Positions 1 to 4,695 of a DNA stretch of 6,043 nt are shown one piece after another (position 1 is the first letter of the stretch; each line of letters opens with the position of its first letter). A program made the position numbers and the translations under genes. The notes below the pieces were generated by a model. It saw only the letters and a list, made by a program, of their open reading frames with translations, was not told the origin of the DNA and searched no databases. Source of the DNA: Clostridiales bacterium (lineage in GTDB: Bacteria; Bacillota; Clostridia; Christensenellales; Aristaeellaceae); NCBI GenBank assembly GCA_019409045.1, contig DXVG01000114.1:1-6043 (forward strand), in the 5' to 3' direction.

Positions 1-1
1 C

Positions 2-391
2 GAGGTGCGGGAAAAGTACCTGCTTTCGCTGCTGCTGATCGCCGTCATGGGAATCATTATGACCGTATTGCAGGCAATCGCGGTTTTGCGCAGCGGTTCG
101 GCGCTCGCGGAGGGGTTTGTGATGATGGTCATGGGCATGTTCGCCTTCAGCCTGCTCGGGCCATGTGTGCTGCTGCCGCTGACATACCGCTTCGGTTCGG
201 AAAAGGCGCGCGTGAATTTCTATATATTCATCGTGCTCGTGGCCGTGCTCGCCGCCACGTTCAGCGGCATGGCGAGCGAAGTGCACTTCCCACTCAAGGC
301 GGTCTATCTGGTTCTGCTGGCGGCGGTGATTGCGTGCATGCCGGTTTCCTACGTCATTTCCTGCCGCGTTTACGAAAAGAGGGAATTCTGA
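2..391 (+). CDS. ABC-2 type transporter permease, C-terminal part (5' end outside window)
   Basis: This is the C-terminal portion of a multi-pass membrane protein, most likely the permease subunit of an ABC-2 type exporter (the ABC2_membrane_5-like group). The frame is open to the window edge. A GTG at position 5 could be read as a start, but no ribosome binding site is visible, and family members are usually about 200-220 residues, so roughly 80-90 residues are probably missing upstream. Counting from that GTG, hydrophobic segments lie near residues 6-28, 37-60, 70-88 and 96-119. The segment PLTYRFGSEKARVN (58-71) and the basic tail RVYEKREF match what I recall of this family, where a loop reading FGxEKxR precedes the last two helices. 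The partner ATPase would lie upstream. The stop overlaps the next start by one base (TGATG), which indicates translational coupling. The substrate is unknown. The family call comes from recalled pattern, not a search. Confidence 0.65.
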   Translation, partial: EVREKYLLSLLLIAVMGIIMTVLQAIAVLRSGSALAEGFVMMVMGMFAFSLLGPCVLLPLTYRFGSEKARVNFYIFIVLVAVLAATFSGMASEVHFPLKAVYLVLLAAVIACMPVSYVISCRVYEKREF

Positions 392-612
392 TGCGGAATA
401 CGCAAACCTGCCCCAAGTGCGGCTCGAAAAGCGTGGTGCGCGTGCCGGACAACCCCAACCGCTACGCAAGCGGCAACAACATCTATACAACCACGGTGAC
501 GCTGCTGGGCAAGATACCCGTCATCCGCTATGTGTGCTGCGACTGCGGCTATGTGGAGAACTGGGTGGAGGGCGCGTCGGAGCGCGAAAAGATTCAAAAT
601 GTGTTCGGTTAG
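391..612 (+). CDS. Small zinc-ribbon protein (73 aa)
   Basis: This 73-residue protein carries two CxxC knuckles: CPKC at residues 7-10 and CCDC at 49-52, the second followed by GY. Together they form a zinc-ribbon-like Cys4 site with a 38-residue spacer. Between them is a polar stretch (NPNRYASGNN) and a short hydrophobic stretch (VTLLGKIPVIRYV). Small zinc ribbons of this type are widespread in Firmicutes and mostly have no assigned function; some sit in nucleic-acid-binding or envelope contexts. The start at 391 is chosen because it follows AGAGGGA (378-384) at 6 nt and overlaps the upstream stop as TGATG. An in-frame ATG at 163 lies deep inside the permease gene and would add residues without zinc-ribbon character. 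It sits between the permease and the S41 peptidase in an apparent operon. I infer structural zinc binding; no biochemical role can be read from the sequence. Confidence 0.8.
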   Translation: MRNTQTCPKCGSKSVVRVPDNPNRYASGNNIYTTTVTLLGKIPVIRYVCCDCGYVENWVEGASEREKIQNVFG

Positions 613-624
613 GAGATAAGGCGT

Positions 625-1902
625 ATGCTTCGGAGAGGATTTGTGCGGTTTGCGGCGCTTGTATTGGCGCTTTTACTGGTCGGCGCCTCCGCATTTGCGG
701 AAAGCACGGTGGAACAGCGGCTGGAGGACTTGGAAACGCTGCGCGCGGGGCTGGAAGAGGGCCACTGCGACCTGTTCGCGCTGGTGTCGCCCGAGGAATG
801 GGCGGCGCGCGTGGAGGAGACGGCGGAAAAACTGCGCGACGGGGCGCTCGACGAGCGCATGGCCTGCTACGCGCTGATCGAGCTGGTCGCCTCCGTGGGC
901 GACGCGCACACGCAGGCTTGGTTTACCGCACAGGGGCAGATGGGCACGCACGCGCTGCCTTTGCAGACGGGGCTGTTTGACGACGGGCTGTACCTGCTGG
1001 GCACCACGCAGCCCTACGCGGAGTATCTGGGGATGGAGATCGTCGCCATCGGGGGCGCGCCCATCGACGAGGTATTCAGGCGCCTGACGCCCATTGTCAG
1101 CTACGACAACGAGACGCGATTGCGCACGCAGCTTGCGGGCAACGTGGCCGACGCGGACGCCATGCGGTATGTGGGCGTCTTGGGCAGCGCCGAGGGCGCA
1201 GAGGTGACCTTCCGGGACGCGGAGGGGAAGGAGCATGCCGCCCACATCGACGCGCTGGCGGGGGAGGAGATCTATGCGGCGCAATTCGCATTCCTCGAGC
1301 GCGAGCGCGTGCCCGCCGCCGAGCAGCCCGCCTCCATCTACGAATTCTCCGCCTATGGGGATGCGCTGTGGATAGGCTACTATTCCTGTGCCGAGGACAC
1401 GGAGCATCCCATGGCGGCGTTTATCGAGGAAGTGGCGGCGGAGCTGGAGGCGGAGGAGTACAAAAAGGTGTGCGTGGACCTTCGCTACAACGGTGGCGGC
1501 AACTCGGCGGTGCTCGAGCCCATGATCGACCGCCTGGCGGCGCTGAAAGGGGAGATGGGCTTTGAGATTTACGCGCTCATCGGCGAAAATACGTTCTCCT
1601 CGGCGGTGATGAACGCCGTGCAGCTCAAGACGCGCGCGGGGGCCACGCTCGTGGGAAGGCCCACCGGCGGCAGCGCCAATCACTACGGGGAGTTGCAGTC
1701 CTTCGACCTTGAGCATCTGCCGCTCACGGTGTATTACTCGACCAAGTACTTTGAGATGCTGCCCGGCTACGCGCCCGGCTCCTTGATGCCGGATATCGAG
1801 GTGGAGCGAACGCTCGCGGACTATCTGGCGGGCCGGGATTGCGAGATGGAGGCCGTGCAGGCGCTTCAGGGCGGGGCGCTACTCGACGATGCGGAGCACT
1901 AG
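625..1902 (+). CDS. Secreted S41-family (tricorn/IRBP-like) serine peptidase
   Basis: This 425-residue protein has a signal peptide (basic MLRRGFVR, a hydrophobic core at about 9-22, probable cleavage after ASAFA at 25), so it acts outside the membrane. A helical N-terminal domain (about 26-100) ends in the motif SVGDAHT with H95. Residues about 112-210 may form a PDZ-like region. The S41 core is about 237-405: VCVDLRYNGGGNS (282-294), then ENTFSSAVMNA (321-331) with probable nucleophile S325, then RPTGGSANHYGE (345-356). The set S325, H95 and E356 fits the Ser-His-Glu arrangement of the tricorn-like branch rather than the Ser-Lys dyad of CtpA; this assignment is my inference from spacing. 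The C-terminal PDIEVERTLADYLAGRD is typical of such enzymes. The start is supported by AGGAGAT (611-617), 7 nt upstream. It lies 12 nt after the zinc-ribbon gene. Its 3' end overlaps the convergent cyclophilin-like gene by 24 nt. The natural substrate is unknown. Confidence 0.9.
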   Translation: MLRRGFVRFAALVLALLLVGASAFAESTVEQRLEDLETLRAGLEEGHCDLFALVSPEEWAARVEETAEKLRDGALDERMACYALIELVASVGDAHTQAWFTAQGQMGTHALPLQTGLFDDGLYLLGTTQPYAEYLGMEIVAIGGAPIDEVFRRLTPIVSYDNETRLRTQLAGNVADADAMRYVGVLGSAEGAEVTFRDAEGKEHAAHIDALAGEEIYAAQFAFLERERVPAAEQPASIYEFSAYGDALWIGYYSCAEDTEHPMAAFIEEVAAELEAEEYKKVCVDLRYNGGGNSAVLEPMIDRLAALKGEMGFEIYALIGENTFSSAVMNAVQLKTRAGATLVGRPTGGSANHYGELQSFDLEHLPLTVYYSTKYFEMLPGYAPGSLMPDIEVERTLADYLAGRDCEMEAVQALQGGALLDDAEH

Positions 1903-2346
1903 CTCGGCGGACGTTCCGCCCAGAAGGGCGGCGAGCTCCGCCTCGGAAAGGCCGTCTATGCGGCCGAGCATGGTGTATTCCCATGTGTTTGCGCCGTAGA
2001 ACAGCACGATCTGGTCGCCCGCGTAGAGCGCGATGTCGCCCGGCGCGGTGGTGACGGTGACATCGTCACTCGGAAGGCCCGTCGCGAGCGCGCCCACCTG
2101 CTCAAAGCCGCCGTAGCGGCGCGTATGCACAAGGAGCTCGCCCTCCTCCAGCAGCGCGCAGAGCGCCGTCACGGTCTGATTGTCCTCCCAGACGACCGGC
2201 ACTTCCGCGCCGTCCACGCTCAGCGAGATCGCCGGGCCGTCCAAAGCGGCGGAGGGCGCGGATGCGCCGCGCGCACAGGCGCAGCAGGGCACGAGCGCGA
2301 GCGCCGCGCACGAGAGCGCCGCAAGGAGCCTTTGCGCGCGCCTCAT
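1879..2346 (-). CDS. Exported cyclophilin-like fold protein (155 aa)
   Basis: This 155-residue protein starts with an export signal (MRRAQR, then a hydrophobic run to about residue 20, then PCCACARG). The cysteines at 21, 22 and 24 hint at lipidation, but proline or cysteine at position -1 makes a poor lipobox, so ordinary secretion is equally possible. The mature part (about 39-155) matches the cyclophilin-like family of bacterial proteins: ISLSVDGAEVPVVWEDN at 40-56, a central YGGFEQVGAL, LPSDD at 91-95, APGDIALYAGDQIVLFYG at 101-118, and a final YTMLGRI. These proteins have a cyclophilin-like beta barrel, but the known ones are not shown to be prolyl isomerases. The ATG overlaps the hydrolase stop as ATGA, so translation is probably coupled; a weak GGAG lies close upstream. 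It is co-transcribed from the hydrolase promoter. The hydrolase has no evident signal peptide, so the two partners probably sit on opposite sides of the membrane. Its function is unknown. Confidence 0.8.
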   Translation of the reverse strand: MRRAQRLLAALSCAALALVPCCACARGASAPSAALDGPAISLSVDGAEVPVVWEDNQTVTALCALLEEGELLVHTRRYGGFEQVGALATGLPSDDVTVTTAPGDIALYAGDQIVLFYGANTWEYTMLGRIDGLSEAELAALLGGTSAELVLRIVE

Positions 2347-3326
2347 TGCTCCGCCACCCCCATGTGTTTGCGGAAGAACGCCGCGAGGCGGTCGAAGGGA
2401 ATCGCGTCCAGGCGGTCGTACAGGTCGGTATGCGACGCGCCGGGAACGATCACAAGCTCCTTGTTTTCGCCGCGGAGCATGGAAAACGCGTCGCGGCCGA
2501 AGTAGAGGGAGTGTGCCTTTTCGCCGTGCAGCACCATCACGGCGCTGCGAATTTCGCCCGCGTATTGCAGGATGGGCATGTTCAGAAACGATATGGCGGA
2601 GGTGACGTTCCAGCCGCCGTTGGAGTTCAGGGAGCGGGGATGGTAGCCGCGCGGCGTCTTGTAATAGGCGTGGTAGTCCCGCACAAACGCGGGCGCGTCC
2701 TCCGGCAGGGGATCGACCACGCCGCCCGCGAGCGCGAACGCGCCGCTTTGATAGTCCAGCGTGCGCTGCCTGCTCAGCGCCTCGCGCTTCTGGTGGCGCA
2801 TCTCCTCGGTGTCCTCCGCGTCGAAGTAGCCCCTGGCGTTTACGCGCGTCATGTCGTACATGGTGGAGGCCACCGTGGCGCGAATGCGCGTGTCCACGGC
2901 CGCGGCGTTGAGCGCCATGCCGCCCCAGCCGCAGATGCCGATCAGGCCGATCTTGTCCGGGTCGGCCCCTTCCAGCGTGGACAGGAAGTCCACGGCGGCG
3001 CAGAAGTCCTCCGTGTTGATGTCGGGCGAGGCCACGCAGCGCGGCTCTCCGCCGCTTTCGCCGGTATACGAGGGGTCGAAGGCGACGCTCAGGAAGCCGC
3101 GCTCGGCCATGCTCTGCGCGTACAGGCCGGAGCACTGCTCCTTCACCGCCCCGAACGGCCCGCACACCGCAATGGCCGGAAGCCGCCCCTGCGCGCCGCG
3201 CGGCGCGTACACGTCCGCCGCCAGCGCGATGCCGTAGCGGTTGTGGAACGTGGCCTTGTGATGGTCCACGCCTTCGCTCTTTGGGAACACCTTGTCCCAT
3301 TCCTGGGTGAGATGCAATGTCTGCAT
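2343..3326 (-). CDS. Alpha/beta hydrolase (dienelactone-hydrolase/YcjY-like), non-standard nucleophile elbow
   Basis: This 327-residue protein is a cytoplasmic alpha/beta hydrolase without signal peptide. Visible landmarks are a first strand around YGIALAADVYAP (31-42), LPAIAVCGPFGAVKEQ (49-64, oxyanion-hole side), AFDPSYTGESGGEPR (82-96), the elbow region LIGICGWGG (128-136), a lid region (about 155-245, including TPRGYHPRSLNSNGGWNVTS), VLHGEKAHS (265-273) with acid candidate E269, and VPGASHTDLYD (294-304) with catalytic H299. Homologues usually read GICxSGG; here the serine position is W134, so either C132 is the nucleophile or chemistry differs. I recall other proteins sharing GICGWGG, so this may be a subfamily feature. 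The ATG at 3326 follows AAGGAGGC (3340-3333) by 6 nt, a strong site that rules out upstream in-frame starts. It is probably regulated by the divergent LysR protein. The substrate is unknown; an ester, lactone or xenobiotic is plausible. Confidence 0.88.
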   Translation of the reverse strand: MQTLHLTQEWDKVFPKSEGVDHHKATFHNRYGIALAADVYAPRGAQGRLPAIAVCGPFGAVKEQCSGLYAQSMAERGFLSVAFDPSYTGESGGEPRCVASPDINTEDFCAAVDFLSTLEGADPDKIGLIGICGWGGMALNAAAVDTRIRATVASTMYDMTRVNARGYFDAEDTEEMRHQKREALSRQRTLDYQSGAFALAGGVVDPLPEDAPAFVRDYHAYYKTPRGYHPRSLNSNGGWNVTSAISFLNMPILQYAGEIRSAVMVLHGEKAHSLYFGRDAFSMLRGENKELVIVPGASHTDLYDRLDAIPFDRLAAFFRKHMGVAEQ

Positions 3327-3347
3327 GGCGATGCCTCCTTCTGGTTG

Positions 3348-3357
3348 ATCGGCCGAT
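3348..3357. promoter_or_regulatory. 10-bp palindrome in hydrolase leader
   Basis: ATCGGCCGAT is a perfect 10-bp palindrome in the untranslated leader of the hydrolase mRNA, downstream of its predicted start point and just upstream of the ribosome binding site. It could be an operator placed to block transcription, but palindromes of this length also arise by chance in G+C-rich DNA. Confidence 0.2.
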
Positions 3358-3381
3358 GGAACGCCCACGGCCCGCAGATTC

Positions 3382-3410
3382 AGTATATACGAGCGCCGAA
3401 GAAATGTCGA
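3382..3410 (-). promoter_or_regulatory. Sigma-70-type promoter for hydrolase/cyclophilin-like operon
   Basis: On the minus strand TCGACA (3410-3405, 5 of 6 matches to TTGACA) is followed after exactly 17 bp by TATACT (3387-3382, 5 of 6 matches to TATAAT). Transcription would begin near 3375, giving a leader of about 50 nt that contains the AAGGAGG site at 3340-3334. This is a pattern match only. Confidence 0.6.
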
Positions 3411-3437
3411 ATACTTAAAAATCATCGGCAGATATTC
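3409..3437. promoter_or_regulatory. Candidate LysR-type operator between divergent promoters
   Basis: The 5-bp arms GAATA (3409-3413) and TATTC (3433-3437) form an interrupted dyad spaced by 19 bp, precisely between the two -35 boxes. Inside it, ATAC-N7-TCAT (3411-3425) loosely fits the T-N11-A pattern known for LysR-type regulators. The arms are short, so this is only a candidate; its position is the better argument. Confidence 0.35.
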
Positions 3438-3466
3438 TTGCAAGGCATGCCCAAAGCCTGTATAAT
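3438..3466 (+). promoter_or_regulatory. Sigma-70-type promoter for the LysR-type regulator
   Basis: TTGCAA (3438-3443), a 17-bp spacer, then a perfect TATAAT (3461-3466). Transcription would start near 3473, about 20 nt before the LysR ATG at 3493. The -35 box is embedded in the 8-bp palindrome CTTGCAAG (3437-3444), a place where a repressor or autoregulating LysR protein could act. It is back-to-back with the minus-strand promoter: the two -35 boxes are 27 bp apart. Confidence 0.7.
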
Positions 3467-3492
3467 GTGCGCATACGGGGAGGCGATGCGGC

Positions 3493-4356
3493 ATGGAGCT
3501 TCGCGTGTTGCGGTACTTTGTGGAATCGGCGCGGGAAAACAGCATGACGCGCGCGGCGGAGAAGCTGCACGTTACGCAGCCGACGCTCTCGCGCCAGCTC
3601 AGGGACCTGGAGCGAGAGCTGGGGCAGAAGCTGTTTGTGCGCAGCAACTACAGCATTCACCTGACGCCGGAGGGCAGGGTGCTGTTTGCGCGGGCGGTGG
3701 ACATGCTCGATATGGAGGAAAAGACGCGGGCGGAGTTTGAAGCCATGCGCGAATTCAACGGCGGCGACGTGTGCGTCGGCTGCGCCGAATCCGAGGGCAT
3801 AGCGCATCTGGCGAGGGCGTTTGGGAGGCTGCGGGAGCGATATTCGGGCATGCGGCTGCACCTCTACAGCGGCAACGCCGAGGCGGTCACGCAGCGGCTG
3901 GACAGGGGGCTTCTGGACCTCGCGGTGGTCGTGCAGGAGGTGGACGTCGCCCGATACGCATCCCTTCCGCTGCCCTCGCGGGACACCTGGGGGCTGCTGA
4001 TGCGCAAAGACAGCCCGCTCGCCGCCCTGGAGGAGATCGACATGGAGCGGCTGATCGGACCCGCGCTGATCGTATCCCGGCAGGGCGCCACGGCGGAGAT
4101 GCCGGAGTGGTTCCGGAAAAACTACGAGCGCCTGAACATCGTGGCGACCTATGACCTCATCTACAACGCGTCGGTCCTGGTCAGGGAGGGCGTGGGCTAC
4201 GCGCTGGGATTTGACAATCTGGTGGATACCGGCGCGGACAGCGCGCTGTGCTTTCGGCCGCTGAAGCCGAGGATGGAATCCTCAATGCGCCTGATCTGGC
4301 GCGCGGGCATGCTCTCCCGGACGGCGAGCATGCTGCTGGAGGAGATGCGCGCGTGA
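3493..4356 (+). CDS. LysR-family transcriptional regulator
   Basis: This 287-residue protein has the standard LysR length and layout. The N-terminal winged helix-turn-helix is about 1-62: LRYFVESARENSMTRAAEKL with the recognition helix region TQPTLSRQLRDLE (28-40), then LGQKLFVR (43-50) and LTPEGRVLF. A linker helix (about 63-88) leads to a periplasmic-binding-protein-like effector domain (about 92-285), with a first strand at VCVGCAESEG and LLDLAVVV near 140. The effector cannot be deduced. The start at 3493 is supported by GGGGAGG (3477-3483), 9 nt upstream, and by the LysR family N-terminus (MELRVLRYF). It is transcribed away from the hydrolase gene from a shared 166-nt region, so the hydrolase/cyclophilin-like operon is its most likely target, with autoregulation. 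The stop codon TGA sits at the exact edge of the G+C-rich part: its last base begins the AAAAGGAGG repeat that borders the A+T-rich insert. Confidence 0.92.
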   Translation: MELRVLRYFVESARENSMTRAAEKLHVTQPTLSRQLRDLERELGQKLFVRSNYSIHLTPEGRVLFARAVDMLDMEEKTRAEFEAMREFNGGDVCVGCAESEGIAHLARAFGRLRERYSGMRLHLYSGNAEAVTQRLDRGLLDLAVVVQEVDVARYASLPLPSRDTWGLLMRKDSPLAALEEIDMERLIGPALIVSRQGATAEMPEWFRKNYERLNIVATYDLIYNASVLVREGVGYALGFDNLVDTGADSALCFRPLKPRMESSMRLIWRAGMLSRTASMLLEEMRA

Positions 4357-4364
4357 AAAGGAGG
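4356..4364. repeat. 9-bp direct repeat, left copy
   Basis: AAAAGGAGG begins at the last base of the LysR stop codon. An identical copy lies at 5981-5989, just after the methyltransferase gene, so the two copies bracket the A+T-rich insert. It could be a target-site duplication or recombination scar. It also looks like a Shine-Dalgarno sequence, although no start codon is suitably placed after either copy. Confidence 0.4.
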
Positions 4365-4404
4365 TGTTGAGAGCCAACGCTACATAAGGAAGTAGTTTAA
4401 CAAA

Positions 4405-4590
4405 ATGGTGCAATATGCATATTCATTGAAAAGGACTGTATCAAAATCCGCCAATATAAATGCGAATTACGGGTGGTTCTATTTCAATATAACGCCATAT
4501 ACTGTGGCCATGAGTAATGTTCTTTATGCTTCCATTTTTGCCTTGTTGCCTGTTTGTCGTCTAAAGCCGCAAGCAGGAATGGTTGACTGA
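4405..4590 (+). CDS. Doubtful 61-residue hypothetical ORF
   Basis: I do not recognise this ORF. It encodes 61 residues with a polar N-terminus (MVQYAYSLKRTVSKSANIN) and a hydrophobic patch (VLYASIFALLPVC, about 39-51) that is too short and polar-flanked to call a clear membrane helix. AAGGAAG (4386-4392) lies 12 nt before the ATG, further than ideal, and I find no good promoter before it. It sits in the A+T-rich insert between the LysR gene and the methyltransferase promoter, where a small control protein or the remains of a mobile-element gene might be expected. It does not show a helix-turn-helix signature. It is at least as likely to be non-coding; it is listed because nothing else occupies this stretch. 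Confidence 0.18.
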   Translation: MVQYAYSLKRTVSKSANINANYGWFYFNITPYTVAMSNVLYASIFALLPVCRLKPQAGMVD

Positions 4591-4632
4591 CAGGTGGAAC
4601 TCAATTATTCTTTAGCAATGTTTGCCATCCCC

Positions 4633-4661
4633 TTGACACGGGCACTATATACCATTATAAT
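4633..4661 (+). promoter_or_regulatory. Perfect-consensus sigma-70 promoter for the methyltransferase
   Basis: TTGACA (4633-4638), exactly 17 bp, TATAAT (4656-4661): every consensus base matches. Transcription would start near 4668, giving a leader of about 28 nt before the ATG at 4696. This gives the methyltransferase its own strong promoter, independent of the LysR gene, as expected for an acquired gene. Confidence 0.82.
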
Positions 4662-4682
4662 GTTACTTATAGTCAACACAAC

Positions 4683-4690
4683 AAGGAGAG
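4683..4690 (+). promoter_or_regulatory. Ribosome binding site fixing the methyltransferase start
   Basis: AAGGAGAG (4683-4690) places AAGGAG 7 nt before ATG 4696. An in-frame GTG at 4594 has no such site and would place the promoter inside the coding sequence, so it is rejected as the start. A second ATG immediately follows at 4699. Confidence 0.75.
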
Positions 4691-4695
4691 TCAAT

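Larger units (their letters stand above)
4357..4695. other. A+T-rich stretch without a certain gene
   Basis: These 339 nt lie between the LysR stop and the methyltransferase start. They hold the doubtful 61-residue ORF, a perfect 12-bp palindrome AATATGCATATT (4412-4423), several copies of AGTCAA or its complement near the 3' end, and the consensus promoter at 4633-4661. I see no tRNA, terminator or transposase fragment. The base composition matches the methyltransferase, so the composition boundary is upstream, near 4360-4400. Confidence 0.6.

Noticed and set aside
163..390. Longer start for the zinc-ribbon gene at 163
   Set aside because: It overlaps the permease in another frame and has no ribosome binding site; ATG 391 has AGAGGGA and a coupled stop-start.
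673..1716. 347-codon open frame on the minus strand inside the S41 gene
   Set aside because: Low-complexity shadow (His/Arg/Gly-rich) with no domain; the plus-strand frame has a signal peptide and full S41 motifs.
1905..1920. Hairpin GGCGGA/TCCGCC considered as terminator between the convergent operons
   Set aside because: The stem lies in cyclophilin-like coding DNA and no T-tract follows on either strand; G+C-rich coding DNA makes such stems often.
2347..3300. Upstream in-frame extension of the cyclophilin-like gene (to 473 codons)
   Set aside because: The extra residues are Arg/Gly-rich and simply read the hydrolase gene in another frame; the ATG at 2346 gives a signal peptide and the ATGA overlap.
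3327..3647. N-terminal extension of the hydrolase to an upstream start
   Set aside because: It would cross the predicted promoter and the 5' end of the LysR gene; AAGGAGG directly before ATG 3326 decides the start.
2262..3740. 492-codon open frame on the plus strand across the hydrolase and into the LysR gene
   Set aside because: Arg/Ala/Gly/Val-rich composition typical of an antisense shadow in G+C-rich DNA, no recognisable domain, and it runs opposite well-supported genes on both sides of the divergent promoters.
4426..4460. TTGAAA ... TATAAA considered as promoter in the first part of the insert
   Set aside because: Spacer is 23 bp, too long for a normal sigma-70-type promoter, and it starts inside the doubtful ORF.
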